22,801 nt of DNA, from positions 1 to 22,801 of the forward strand of contig DAHVOH010000055.1 of the NCBI GenBank assembly GCA_027318915.1, written 5' to 3'. The notes below the pieces were generated by a model. The model was not told the DNA's origin and did not search any database. It worked only from the letters and a program-made list of their open reading frames with translations. Both the position numbers and the translations under genes were made by a program. This stretch comes from Clostridiales bacterium. Its GTDB lineage: Bacteria > Bacillota_E > Sulfobacillia > Sulfobacillales > JAIMBI01. Shown here one piece after another: positions 8,239-17,196 of this stretch (the first letter of the stretch is position 1; each line of letters opens with the position of its first letter).

Positions 8239-8984
8239 TGTCGGGGCATTCCAAATGGGCCAACATCAAGCGCAAGAAAGCCAAGGTGGACGCCGCCAAG
8301 GGCAACACGTTCTCCCGGCTGACCAAGGAGGTCATGTCGGCCGCCCGGCGCGGCGGCCCGAATCCGGACACCAACTTCAAGCTGCGCTTGGCCATTGCCC
8401 GGGCGCGCGAGCAGAACCTGCCCCAGTCCAACATCGACCGGGCCATCCAGCGGGCGGTCGGGGGCGGCGACGGCGCGGCCCTCGACGAGGTGCTGTACGA
8501 AGGCTACGGCCCCGAGGGCACGGCCGTGCTGCTGGAGATTCTGACCGACAACCGCAACCGCACCGCGGGCGAAATTCGCCATCTCTTCACGCGTCACGGG
8601 GGCAATCTGGCGGAGAGCGGATCCGTTCAGTGGATGTTTGACCCGGTGGGGCAGATTGTCGTGCCCCGGAATGGGGCCGTCGACGAGGATCGCCTGATGG
8701 AGGCGGCCTTGGAGGCGGGGGCGTCCGACTTGCGCGAGGAAGAGGATGAGTTTTGGGTGCTCACCGAGCCGGAGTTGCTGGAGGAAGTCCACCGGCAGCT
8801 GCTGGACGCCGCCATCCCCATCGAGCGGGCCGAGCTGACGCGGTTGCCCAAGACCACGGTGGCGGTGAGCGACGGCGCGGCGGACCGGTTGGTGCGCCTC
8901 CTGGAACTCCTGGAGGAGCATGATGACGTCCAGCGCGTGTACACCAACGCCGAGTTCCCTGAGGACGCCGACGAGGCGCCGTAG
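8238..8984 (+). CDS. yebC: YebC/PmpR family (DUF28) regulatory protein
   Basis: A 248-residue cytoplasmic protein of the YebC family. Members have been described as DNA-binding regulators and, more recently, as factors relieving ribosome stalling on difficult (for example proline-rich) sequences. The N-terminus is the family signature (MSGHSKWANIKRKKAKVDAA, then RLTKEVMSAARRGGPNPDTN). It is followed by NLPQSNIDRAIQRAVGGG, the EGYGPEGTAVLLEILTDNRNRT segment and GSVQWMFDPVG. The C-terminal half ends normally (LLELLEEHDDVQRVYTNAEF). Its ATG overlaps the nadE stop (TAATG) and a GGGGAAGGGGG ribosome binding site lies just upstream. It precedes ruvC, as in many bacteria (yebC-ruvC-ruvA-ruvB), here separated by 166 bases. 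Confidence 0.96.
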   Translation: MSGHSKWANIKRKKAKVDAAKGNTFSRLTKEVMSAARRGGPNPDTNFKLRLAIARAREQNLPQSNIDRAIQRAVGGGDGAALDEVLYEGYGPEGTAVLLEILTDNRNRTAGEIRHLFTRHGGNLAESGSVQWMFDPVGQIVVPRNGAVDEDRLMEAALEAGASDLREEEDEFWVLTEPELLEEVHRQLLDAAIPIERAELTRLPKTTVAVSDGAADRLVRLLELLEEHDDVQRVYTNAEFPEDADEAP

Positions 8985-9082
8985 CGCGACGCCTGACCGT
9001 CGGGCCGATCCCCGCTCCCGGGCGCGGCGCGGGATCGCAGTGATCGGGAACCGATGAGCGATCCGACAGTGGCCGGCGGCCA

Positions 9083-9110
9083 CGGCAGGTGGCGCCACGT
9101 CCGCCTGCCG
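9083..9110 (+). other. Inverted repeat in the yebC-ruvC gap
   Basis: CGGCAGGTG (9083-9091) and CGCCTGCCG (9102-9110) can form a stem of eight Watson-Crick pairs plus one G-T pair around a 10-base loop. A small palindrome TGGCCGGCGGCCA (9070-9082) abuts it. There is no T tract, so it is not a classic terminator. It could be a leader structure of the ruv operon or chance in GC-rich DNA. Confidence 0.3.
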
Positions 9111-9150
9111 GCGCCGGGACCGGTCGGCGGGGGCGGGAAAGGGGGGAGTC

Positions 9151-9636
9151 GTGCGCATCCTGGGATTGGATCCGGGCACGGCGCGATTGGGGTACGGCGC
9201 GCTGGACGCGGACCAGGGCCGCGTGAGCGCGGTGTGCTATGGCGTCCTGGAAACGGCGCCGGGGCCGTTGGGAGAGCGCCTCGCGCATCTGTTTGAGGGG
9301 TTGGAGCGCCTGGTGGCCGACCTGGCGCCTTCGATGGCGGTGGTGGAACAGGTGTTTTTCGGCCAGAATGCCCGCTCCGCGCTGGCCGTCGGCCACGCGC
9401 GCGGCGTGATCCTGCTGGCGCTGCAGCGCGGCCACGTGCCGGTGATCGAAGTGACGCCGGCGCAGGTGAAGCAGGCCATAACCGGGTGGGGCGGGGCCGG
9501 CAAGGCTCAAATCCAAGACATGGTGATGCGGGTGCTCGATTTGGAGAGTGTGCCGCGGCCCGACGACGCGGCCGATGCCTTGGCCATCGCCTGGTCGGGC
9601 CTGGGCCCGGCGCGTCTTTTGGTGCGGGCGCCATGA
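9151..9636 (+). CDS. ruvC: Crossover junction endodeoxyribonuclease RuvC
   Basis: RuvC is the resolvase that cuts Holliday junctions symmetrically, working with RuvAB. The 161-residue length is normal. The acidic metal-binding residues are D7 (ILGLDPGTARLGYG), E66 (VVEQVFFGQN) and the C-terminal pair D139/D142 (RPDDAADALAIA). The family segments ARSALAVGHARGVILLA and VTPAQVKQAITGWGGAGKAQ are also present. The GTG start at 9151 follows AAAGGGGGGAG with short spacing and gives exactly the family N-terminus. The gene overlaps ruvA by 4 bases (ATGA). It is the first gene of a four-gene overlapping operon. Confidence 0.97.
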   Translation: MRILGLDPGTARLGYGALDADQGRVSAVCYGVLETAPGPLGERLAHLFEGLERLVADLAPSMAVVEQVFFGQNARSALAVGHARGVILLALQRGHVPVIEVTPAQVKQAITGWGGAGKAQIQDMVMRVLDLESVPRPDDAADALAIAWSGLGPARLLVRAP

Positions 9637-10238
9637 TCGCGTTTGTGCGGGGCACCCTGGTGGCGCGCGAGGCGGGACGCGCACTGGTGGAAACGGGCAG
9701 CGGCCTCGGGCTGGAAATCTGGGTGCCGGACACCACCCAGCGGCATCTGCCGGAGCCGGGACAGACGGTGCGGCTGTTCACCCATATGGTGATTCGCGAG
9801 GATCATTGGCAGTTGGCGGGATTTTGGACTGTCGCCGAGCGGGAGATCTTTCTGGCGCTGTTGAATGTGTCCGGCGTGGGCCCGAAGGTGGCCCTGGCGG
9901 TTCTGGGTCAGGTGGGCATTGAGGGCCTCGCCCAGGCGGTGGCCGAGGGCCGGTGGCAGCGGCTGCGCGAGGTGTCGGGCGTGGGACCCAAGCTGGCCCA
10001 GCGGCTGGTGGTGGAGCTCCGCGGCGTCCTGGCCGAGCCGCTGACCGATGCGGAGGCCGGTCCGGGACCGGCCGGCGGCGAACTGGCCGACGAGGTGGCC
10101 GAGGCGCTCCGGGCCCTGGGGTATTCGGACAGCGAAGCGCGCTGGGCGCTTGACGGCCTGGACGAGGCCGATGCCGCCCAGCGGCTGCGGCAGGCTCTGG
10201 GCCGCTTGGATCGCGGCGGGGGGGTGCGGCATGGCTGA
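9633..10238 (+). CDS. ruvA: Holliday junction branch migration protein RuvA
   Basis: RuvA binds four-way DNA junctions as a tetramer and loads RuvB. The 201-residue protein has the three usual parts. Domain I is an OB-fold ([20 protein letters not shown], then [16 protein letters not shown]). Domain II has two helix-hairpin-helix motifs ([16 protein letters not shown] and [19 protein letters not shown]). After an acidic proline/glycine linker, the small domain III contacts RuvB ([21 protein letters not shown]). The ATG at 9633 overlaps the ruvC stop in ATGA, and the 3' end overlaps ruvB by 8 bases, so the three products are probably translated together. Confidence 0.97.
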   Translation: MIAFVRGTLVAREAGRALVETGSGLGLEIWVPDTTQRHLPEPGQTVRLFTHMVIREDHWQLAGFWTVAEREIFLALLNVSGVGPKVALAVLGQVGIEGLAQAVAEGRWQRLREVSGVGPKLAQRLVVELRGVLAEPLTDAEAGPGPAGGELADEVAEALRALGYSDSEARWALDGLDEADAAQRLRQALGRLDRGGGVRHG

Positions 10239-11277
10239 GGACCGCATACTGACCGGGCAGCATCAGACGGAGGACCTGTGGGACCGGGCGCTCCGGCCGC
10301 AGCGTCTGGCCGACTACATCGGCCAGGAGAAGATCAAAGAGCGGGTGGCCGTCTTTGCGGAGGCGGCCGTGGCCCGCAGCGAGCCGCTGGACCATGTGCT
10401 GCTGTATGGCCCGCCGGGTCTCGGCAAGACCACCCTGGCGCACATCGTCGCCAACGAGCTGGGCGTGGGCATCCGCTTTACGTCGGGCCCGGCCATCGAC
10501 CGGCCGGGCGACCTGGCCGCCATTCTGACCAATCTGGACGATCGCGAAGTCTTGTTCATTGATGAGATTCACCGCCTCAACCGCTCGGTCGAGGAGGTCC
10601 TCTACCCGGCGATGGAGGACTTTGCCCTGGATCTGGTGCTGGGCAAAGGACCGAGCGCCCGGTCGCTGCGGCTCGACCTGCCCCGCTTCACCCTGGTGGG
10701 GGCGACCACGCGGGCCGGCATGCTGACGTCGCCGCTCCGGGATCGCTTTGGCGTCATCCTCCACTTGGACTTTTATCCGCCGGAGGAGTTGGCGCGCATC
10801 GTCGTCCGCTCGGCCGCGCTGCTGGCGGTCGACTTGGAGGACGGGGTGGCGATGGAGATTGCGCGCCGCAGCCGCGGCACCCCGCGGGTGGCCAATCGGT
10901 TGTTGAAGCGGCTCCGGGACTACGCGCAGGTGCGGGCGGAGGGGCGCTTGAGCCATCAGGTCGTGGCCGAGGGCCTGGATCTGCTGGAGGTGGACCCCTT
11001 CGGGCTGGACGCCGTCGACCGCCGGGTGCTGGAGGCGCTGGGCCGCCGCTACGCCGGGGGCCCGGTCGGCCTGGAGACGCTGGCCGCCGCCGTGGGCGAA
11101 GAATCGGGGACGCTGGAAGACGTCGTGGAACCCTACGTGCTGCAGATGGGACTGATGGAGAGAACGCCGCGCGGGCGCCAGCTGACCCGGGACGGCTATC
11201 GGTATCTGGGCTTGGTGCCGCCCGGTGAGCAGATACAGCTGCCGCTGGACGTGCCCGCGGACGAGTCCGATGAGTGA
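10231..11277 (+). CDS. ruvB: Holliday junction branch migration ATPase RuvB
   Basis: RuvB is the hexameric AAA+ motor that drives branch migration of Holliday junctions. The 348-residue protein shows Walker [10 protein letters not shown] (60-68), Walker B FIDEIHRL (D111, E112), sensor 1 VGATTRAG, the arginine finger in TSPLRDRFG (R170) and the helix with [16 protein letters not shown]. The C-terminal winged helix contains [26 protein letters not shown] in two blocks and ends [17 protein letters not shown]. The start ATG 10231 lies inside ruvA behind a G-rich ribosome binding site, and the end overlaps the DUF2905 gene by 8 bases. The queA and tgt genes that follow ruvB in many Bacillota are not here. 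Confidence 0.98.
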   Translation: MAEDRILTGQHQTEDLWDRALRPQRLADYIGQEKIKERVAVFAEAAVARSEPLDHVLLYGPPGLGKTTLAHIVANELGVGIRFTSGPAIDRPGDLAAILTNLDDREVLFIDEIHRLNRSVEEVLYPAMEDFALDLVLGKGPSARSLRLDLPRFTLVGATTRAGMLTSPLRDRFGVILHLDFYPPEELARIVVRSAALLAVDLEDGVAMEIARRSRGTPRVANRLLKRLRDYAQVRAEGRLSHQVVAEGLDLLEVDPFGLDAVDRRVLEALGRRYAGGPVGLETLAAAVGEESGTLEDVVEPYVLQMGLMERTPRGRQLTRDGYRYLGLVPPGEQIQLPLDVPADESDE

Positions 11278-11479
11278 GATGGGCCGGGTGCTGATGGGCC
11301 TCGGCGCCTTGCTGATGGTGGCGGGGGGCGTCTTGTGGGCGGTGGGCCGCCTGGGCCTGCGCCTCCCGGGGGACTTGGTCTGGCACCGCGGTCCGGTCAC
11401 CGTGTATCTGCCGCTCGCCTCGGCTCTCCTGATCAGCGTGGTGCTCACCCTCCTGCTGAATCTATTCCTTCGCCGCTGA
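11270..11479 (+). CDS. DUF2905 family small membrane protein
   Basis: A 69-residue protein with two hydrophobic segments: residues 8-24 ([17 protein letters not shown]) and about 45-63 ([19 protein letters not shown]). They are separated by the family motif [17 protein letters not shown] (GRLPGDI-like), and the protein ends LFLRR. This pattern matches DUF2905, a short inner-membrane family of unknown function commonly encoded directly after ruvB in Gram-positives and their relatives. The ATG at 11270 overlaps the ruvB stop by 8 bases, so it is the last gene of the ruv operon. An upstream in-frame start at 11225 would lie well inside ruvB and add an unlikely arginine/cysteine-rich extension. 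Confidence 0.88.
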   Translation: MSEMGRVLMGLGALLMVAGGVLWAVGRLGLRLPGDLVWHRGPVTVYLPLASALLISVVLTLLLNLFLRR

Positions 11480-11529
11480 CGCGGCGCCGGCGCGCCGCAG
11501 CGAGCCGGGCGGCGGCGGTCCGGCCGCCC

Positions 11530-11558
11530 ACCCCCACCTATCGGCTGCCTGCTGCGAA
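11530..11558 (+). promoter_or_regulatory. Candidate SigI-type promoter in front of sigI
   Basis: ACCCCC (11530-11535) and CGAA (11555-11558) are separated by 19 bases, and the sigI ribosome binding site begins 9 bases downstream. From memory, SigI-type promoters of Bacillus subtilis and Clostridium thermocellum carry a CCCC-containing -35 and a CGAA/CGWA -10, and sigI-rsgI operons are autoregulated. No housekeeping -35/-10 pair is visible in this 100-base gap. The 19-base spacing should be compared with known sites. The assignment is inference. Confidence 0.5.
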
Positions 11559-11579
11559 GAGTGAAATGAGGTGGACGGC

Positions 11580-12320
11580 TTGAGCCTTCGCTTCGGCGGC
11601 CCCGATTCGGCCGAACGGCTCTTGGCGCAAGCCCAATCCGGCGTACGGGACGCCCGGGAACAGCTCTTGCAGGACTTCACGCCGCTCATCATCCAGGTGG
11701 CAAGTCAGGCGACCGGACGCTATCTCCAGCCGGGGACCGATGAGGAGATCAGCGTGGCGCTGTTGGCCTTCGACGAGGCCATCGACGCGTTCGTGCCCGG
11801 TCGCGGGTCGTTTGTGAGCTTTGCGCGCATGGTGATTCGGCGGCGGCTGGTGGATTACTTTCGGCGCCGCCGCGACCATCCGGAGACGGTCTGGTCGGCG
11901 TTGGAGGAGCGGGACGACGAAGGGCACACCGCGAGTCCGTTGCTGGACCGGGTGGCGCAGCAGGCGTGGCGGCTCCAGGAGGAGCAGGCGGAATGGCGGC
12001 GGGAAATTGAGGAGTATCGGGACGTCTTGGACGAATACGGCATCAGCCTGGAGCAGTTGCTGGAGGAGAGTCCGAAGCGCCGCGACGCCCGCCTCCGGGC
12101 TTTGCAGGCGGCCCGCCATCTGGCCTCCGAGCCGGCGCTGGTCCGACAGTTAGAGGCCCGTCGGGCCCTGCCCCTCAAGCAGCTGCAGGGATTGAGCTGG
12201 GGAACCCGCAAGACGCTGGAGCGTCACCGTCGCTACATCATCGCCGTGGCGCTGATTTGGATGCATGATTGGCCGCATTTGCAGGCGTATGTCACCCCGC
12301 CCGAAGAAGGGGCGATCTAG
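11580..12320 (+). CDS. sigI: RNA polymerase sigma factor of the SigI family
   Basis: Alternative sigma-70-family factor of the SigI type, which in Bacillota answers heat or extracellular polysaccharide and is held inactive by RsgI. The 246 residues match the usual size. The sigma-2 region has TDEEISVALLAFDEAIDAF followed by FVSFARMVIRRRLVDYFRRR (-10 recognition and melting). A charged central linker follows. The C-terminal SigI-specific helix-turn-helix has LPLKQLQGLSWGTRKTLERH and ends in RRYIIAVALIWM. No sigma-4 domain of the standard ECF type is seen. TTG 11580 was chosen because GAGGTG (11568-11573) sits 6 bases upstream; a GTG at 11571 is the alternative. The gene ends one base before the rsgI ATG. 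The upstream candidate SigI promoter suggests autoregulation. Confidence 0.93.
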   Translation: MSLRFGGPDSAERLLAQAQSGVRDAREQLLQDFTPLIIQVASQATGRYLQPGTDEEISVALLAFDEAIDAFVPGRGSFVSFARMVIRRRLVDYFRRRRDHPETVWSALEERDDEGHTASPLLDRVAQQAWRLQEEQAEWRREIEEYRDVLDEYGISLEQLLEESPKRRDARLRALQAARHLASEPALVRQLEARRALPLKQLQGLSWGTRKTLERHRRYIIAVALIWMHDWPHLQAYVTPPEEGAI

Positions 12321-13436
12321 ATGGAACGGCGAGCGGTCGTGCTGAAGGTGGAGGGGCGCCACGCCACCGTGCTGGTGGAGGGTGGCGAGATCCGGCGGAT
12401 TCGGCCCCCGCTGGGCGCCGCAGCCGGACAGACGGTGTGGGTGCCGGAGCGATCCGCGTGGACGGGCGTCCTGTGGGCGCCGGCCGCGGCGGCGGCCGTT
12501 CTGTTGGCCGCGGCCGGCTTGGTTTTGGCCCGTCCCGCCGCGACGCCGGTGCAGGCCGCGACGGTGCTCAGCGTGGACATCAATCCCAGTTTGGATCTGG
12601 GCCTTTCGGCGACGGGCCGGGTGGTGAGCGTGACCCCGTTTGATGCCGCGGCCCGTGCCCTGCTGACCCGCATGCCCGCCCTGGACGGAGACTCCGTGGC
12701 GGTGGCCGTGGCGGACATTGTCCGCACTGCCCACGAGGCGGGCTACCTGCGCGGACCGCGGTCGCCCGGCGGAGACTACCTGCTTCTGGCCGGGGCGCCG
12801 GTCACTCCGCAGGCGCGGGGGGCCGCCGCCCGCGCGCTGCGCGCGGCGGTGGCGGCGGCGGCGCACGCCACGGTCAACTGGCGCGTGCACCTGGTCTGGC
12901 TGCCGGTGAGCACGCCGGCCATGACGCGGCGCCTGCAGGGGCAGGATGTGTCGCTGGGCCGGTATCTGCTCTCCCGGGCGCGGCACATCTCGGTGCCGGA
13001 AGCCAAGAGACAGTCGCTGGGCCGGCTGTTGGCCCCCGGCCGGGCGCGGAACGCGGCGCACGGCCGCGGCCACGGCCGGCCAACCATTCCCGGCGCGGCC
13101 AGCGCCGGCGCGACCGGTGGCGCCTCCCCGGCGGCGGCCTCTTCCTCCGCGGACGGTGCGGCCACGGCTGGCACGATCACGCGGCAGGGGTCGTTGACCG
13201 GCGTGGGCGCGACTGCCGTGAGCGTGGGCGGCATCACGTACGCCGTGGCTCCGGGGGCGCAGCTGGCGTCGCCCTCCGCGTCCCAGTCGTACACGGCTCA
13301 AGCCGCCCTGGCCTATGTGGGCCACGCCGTCGTGGTGACGCTGAATGCCCAGGGCGTCGTCATCCGCATCACGGTGGGATCGGCCGCCTCAACGGCGCCG
13401 CCGCCGGCGCGCTCGGCCCCGGTCGGCTCTCCGTAG
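12321..13436 (+). CDS. rsgI: RsgI-type membrane anti-sigma factor
   Basis: Partner anti-sigma factor of SigI. The cytoplasmic N-terminus (residues 1-45, MERRAVVLKVEGRHATVLVE) is the RsgI_N sigma-binding domain. A single membrane span follows at about 48-70, putting the rest outside the cell. Residues 80-240 match the RsgI middle domain (LSVDINPSLDLGLSATGRVV at 83-102 and VSLGRYLLSRARHISVPEAK at 210-229). Then come an Ala/Gly/Ser-rich linker (about 241-285) and a compact C-terminal region (286-352) of alternating hydrophobic residues that looks like a small beta domain. It is not one of the carbohydrate-binding modules or hydrolases attached to clostridial RsgI proteins that I recognise. The ATG directly abuts the sigI stop, with AGAAGGGG 8 bases upstream. 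The C-terminal part is presumably the signal-sensing portion. Confidence 0.88.
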   Translation: MERRAVVLKVEGRHATVLVEGGEIRRIRPPLGAAAGQTVWVPERSAWTGVLWAPAAAAAVLLAAAGLVLARPAATPVQAATVLSVDINPSLDLGLSATGRVVSVTPFDAAARALLTRMPALDGDSVAVAVADIVRTAHEAGYLRGPRSPGGDYLLLAGAPVTPQARGAAARALRAAVAAAAHATVNWRVHLVWLPVSTPAMTRRLQGQDVSLGRYLLSRARHISVPEAKRQSLGRLLAPGRARNAAHGRGHGRPTIPGAASAGATGGASPAAASSSADGAATAGTITRQGSLTGVGATAVSVGGITYAVAPGAQLASPSASQSYTAQAALAYVGHAVVVTLNAQGVVIRITVGSAASTAPPPARSAPVGSP

Positions 13437-13560
13437 ACAAGCTCTTCCGCAGAACGCCCCACCCTCCCGCCGGTCCGACGCCCGTCGCGGCGGCGAGTCT
13501 CCGGTCGCCAAGGACGGAGCGGCCGCCCGGCGGCGCTGGCGCCGCTCTGCCCCCGCTCGG

Positions 13561-13589
13561 TTGCGGCGGGAGATGCTGGGATCTATAAT
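13561..13589 (+). promoter_or_regulatory. Candidate housekeeping promoter of yajC
   Basis: TTGCGG (13561-13566) and a perfect TATAAT (13584-13589) are separated by exactly 17 bases. A start site near 13596 would leave a leader of about 26 bases containing the AGGGGG ribosome binding site (13607-13612). The -35 box matches the consensus at only three of six positions. The promoter supports initiation of yajC close to 13622. Confidence 0.6.
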
Positions 13590-13621
13590 GCGCGCGACAC
13601 AACCGACAGGGGGCGACACGG

Positions 13622-13885
13622 ACGAAGAACGGCGATGCGCTCTATGTCATCCTGCTCATCGTGGTGGTGGGGATGATGGCGTGGACCTTCTATCAGAACA
13701 GCCAGGCGCAGAAAAAGCGGGCGCGGCTTCAGGACGAGTTGAAGCGCGGCGACCGGGTGGTGACCGTGGGCGGCATTGTGGGCCAGGTCAGCCGGGTTAA
13801 GGACAATCATGTCTGGGTCACCGTGGCGGACAATGTCGAAATCGAGATGGTGAAGGCCGGCATCGGGAGCCGCATCGAGAACTGA
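13622..13885 (+). CDS. yajC: Preprotein translocase accessory subunit YajC, apparent ACG start
   Basis: YajC is a small single-pass membrane protein that associates with the SecDF complex. The frame encodes a hydrophobic segment (ALYVILLIVVVGMMAWTFY), a basic stretch (QAQKKRARLQDELKRGD) and the family core GDRVVTVGGIVGQVSRVKDN with VWVTVADNVEIEM. The total of 87 residues from 13622 is normal. The start is unusual: between the in-frame TAA at 13586 and GTG 13661 there is no ATG, GTG or TTG. GTG 13661 lies inside the membrane segment and lacks a ribosome binding site. ACG at 13622 sits 9 bases after AGGGGG (13607-13612) and would give M-K-N-G-D before the membrane span, so I place the start there. 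A sequencing error or point mutation of ATG to ACG is the alternative. secD and secF are not nearby. Confidence 0.8.
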   Translation, partial: TKNGDALYVILLIVVVGMMAWTFYQNSQAQKKRARLQDELKRGDRVVTVGGIVGQVSRVKDNHVWVTVADNVEIEMVKAGIGSRIEN

Positions 13886-14141
13886 ACGAAGTCCCTCCCC
13901 GGTTGGTGCGGGATGCGCGGCGGCGGGCGGGGCAGGCTGTGTCCGGGCCGTGTGACGGGGCGTCGGCGGCGGATGCTGAGGACGCGGGCGAACGGCGGTC
14001 GGGGCCAAGCGTCCGGCGGGGGTGAAGACGCCGAAGCCGGATGAGCACGCGTCGGGGCCGCCCTTTGTCGCGGCGGGCCGGCACCGCGGCCGGCCTGCCG
14101 GCGGGCGGAGCGTCCCCGTGTGCGGGGTGGGCCAGGGCCTG

Positions 14142-14150
14142 TGCTATAAT
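14142..14150 (+). promoter_or_regulatory. Extended -10 promoter element of gdh
   Basis: TGCTATAAT is a perfect TG-n-TATAAT extended -10 box (TATAAT at 14145-14150). No TTGACA-like -35 is visible at the usual distance, which an extended -10 can tolerate. The transcription start would be near 14157, giving a leader of about 60 bases before GTG 14219. Confidence 0.6.
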
Positions 14151-14151
14151 A

Positions 14152-14190
14152 CCGGCGGAATCGGGTGGCAAGCGCCGGCCGTTCTTTTTA
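14152..14190 (+). terminator. Hairpin with T-rich tail overlapping the gdh promoter
   Basis: CCGGCG (14152-14157) pairs perfectly with CGCCGG (14173-14178) around a 15-base loop. After three bases comes TTCTTTTTA (14182-14190). This looks like an intrinsic terminator for transcripts arriving from yajC. The left arm lies at or before the expected gdh start site, so gdh transcripts would lack it and escape termination. Confidence 0.45.
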
Positions 14191-14218
14191 TCGCGCCATT
14201 CGGCATTAAGGGGGACAC

Positions 14219-15478
14219 GTGCTCGTGGCTGATGCCAGTCTCAATCCCTATCTGCGCGCTCAGCAGGCTTTCCAAGAGGCCGTGGAAACGCTGAATTTGG
14301 AGCCTGCCGTCTATGAACTGTTGAAACAGCCGATGCGGTTTTTCGAGGTGGCGGTCCCGTTCATCCGCGATGATGGCACCCTTCAGGTTTTCACCGGCTA
14401 CCGGGTCCATCACAACGACGCGCTGGGGCCCACCAAGGGTGGGCTCCGTTTTCATCCCGACGTCAACGCCGACGAGGTCAAGGCCCTGTCCATGTGGATG
14501 ACGGTGAAGTGCGCGCTGTTGGGACTGCCCTACGGCGGCGGCAAAGGCGGCATCGCCTGCGACCCCGAGCAGCTGTCCGATTCCGAGCTGGAGCGTTTGA
14601 GCCGCGAATACATCCGGGCCATCTCGCTCGTGATCGGACCGGACAAGGACATTCCCGCCCCCGACCTCTCCACCAACCCGCAGATTATGGCCTGGATGGT
14701 GGACGAGTACAGCCGGATTCGGGGCGAAAACACCTTTGGCATGATTACCGGCAAGCCGGTCGTCATCGGCGGATCCGCCGGGCGGGTCGAGGCGACAGGC
14801 CGCGGTCTGGTCCTGGCGGTCCGGGAATTGGCTCGCCAGATTGATTTGGACTTCACCCACGCCCGGGTGGCCATTCAAGGGTTCGGCAACGTGGGGTCCA
14901 TCGCGGGCCTGGCGGCGACCGAGCTGGGGGCTCGGGTGGTGGCGGTCTCCGACAAGGAGGGCGGCATATTCCGCGCCGAGGGGCTGGACATCGCCGACGT
15001 CCTGGCCTACAAGCAGGTGCACCGGAACGTGACCGGATATCCGGGGGCGGAGCCCATCAGCAATGCCGATGTGTTGGAGCTGCCGGTGGACATCCTCATG
15101 CCGGCCGCCATGGAGAACGTCATCACGGCCGACAACGCGGGCAACATTCGTGCCCGCATCATCGGCGAGGGGGCCAACGGACCCACGACGCCGGAGGCCG
15201 ATCAGATCCTGTTTGAAAAAGGCATCATGGTGGTCCCGGACATTCTCGCCAACGCGGGCGGCGTCACCGTCTCGTATTTCGAGTGGGTGCAGAATCAGAC
15301 CCGCCTGTACTGGTCGGAGGCCGAGGTGTATCGGCGTCTGGAGGAAATGATGCGGGCCGCCATCGAGTCCATGCATGAGATGCACGAGCGCTACGGCGTG
15401 TCGCATCGCCGGGCCGCGTATCTGGTCGCGGTGGACCGGGTGGCTCGGGCGATGCGGGTGCGCGGCTGGCTGAAGTGA
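14219..15478 (+). CDS. gdhA: Glutamate dehydrogenase (Glu/Leu/Phe/Val dehydrogenase family)
   Basis: Catalyses reversible oxidative deamination of glutamate to 2-oxoglutarate and ammonia. The 419-residue size fits the hexameric bacterial enzymes. K73 ([10 protein letters not shown]), K97 (MTVKCALLG), K109 (PYGGGKGG) and D149 ([10 protein letters not shown]) keep the spacing of K89, K113, K125 and D165 in the Clostridium symbiosum enzyme. K73 in particular favours a glutamate rather than leucine substrate. The dinucleotide fold has QGFGNVGS (GFGNVG 221-226), and [15 protein letters not shown] closes the active site. D245 after the second beta strand hints at NAD(H), but this is not decisive. 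The start is GTG 14219; GTG 14225 is equally possible from the ribosome binding site AAGGGGG. It leads a probable seven-gene run, 13 bases before the mutase gene. Confidence 0.95.
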   Translation: MLVADASLNPYLRAQQAFQEAVETLNLEPAVYELLKQPMRFFEVAVPFIRDDGTLQVFTGYRVHHNDALGPTKGGLRFHPDVNADEVKALSMWMTVKCALLGLPYGGGKGGIACDPEQLSDSELERLSREYIRAISLVIGPDKDIPAPDLSTNPQIMAWMVDEYSRIRGENTFGMITGKPVVIGGSAGRVEATGRGLVLAVRELARQIDLDFTHARVAIQGFGNVGSIAGLAATELGARVVAVSDKEGGIFRAEGLDIADVLAYKQVHRNVTGYPGAEPISNADVLELPVDILMPAAMENVITADNAGNIRARIIGEGANGPTTPEADQILFEKGIMVVPDILANAGGVTVSYFEWVQNQTRLYWSEAEVYRRLEEMMRAAIESMHEMHERYGVSHRRAAYLVAVDRVARAMRVRGWLK

Positions 15479-15491
15479 GGAGGTGCGCCGC

Positions 15492-17153
<1,662 letters not shown>

Positions 17154-17169
17154 ACCGCCGGCTGGACAT

Positions 17170-17184
17170 TTTCCATCGCGGAAA
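17170..17184 (+). promoter_or_regulatory. Hairpin touching the epimerase ribosome binding site
   Basis: TTTCC (17170-17174) and GGAAA (17180-17184) form a perfect 5-base-pair stem with an ATCGC loop in the 43-base gap before the epimerase gene. Its right arm touches the ribosome binding site AGAGGAGGA. It could tune translation or mRNA stability between the two genes. It is short and may be chance. Confidence 0.3.
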
Positions 17185-17196
17185 GAGGAGGACCCG

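Larger units (their letters stand above)
13886..14218. other. 333-base gap between yajC and gdh
   Basis: No protein-coding gene is convincing here. The first 250 bases are very GC-rich, with several possible stems, the clearest being GGCCGGC (14076-14082) with GCCGGCC (14089-14095), which has no T tract. The last 80 bases hold an extended -10 element, a hairpin with a T-rich tail (both listed separately) and the gdh ribosome binding site AAGGGGG (14208-14214). Confidence 0.6.

Noticed and set aside
9778..11448. 556-codon minus-strand open frame
   Set aside because: It is opposite ruvA, ruvB and DUF2905, with no domain and low-complexity Pro/Arg composition.
12483..12520. Short GC-rich repeats (GGCGGC, GCCGGC and similar), here and elsewhere in the window
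   Set aside because: They follow from alanine/glycine-rich coding sequence at high G+C. No regular spacing suggests CRISPR, satellite or insertion-sequence repeats.
13588..13800. ATG 13588 as the yajC start
   Set aside because: It is in a different frame from the YajC core, lies inside the TATAAT box and precedes the ribosome binding site. It would need a frameshift to reach YajC.
14022..14294. 90-codon plus-strand frame across the gdh promoter and start
   Set aside because: It runs through the promoter and into gdh in another frame, has no good ribosome binding site and shows no domain.
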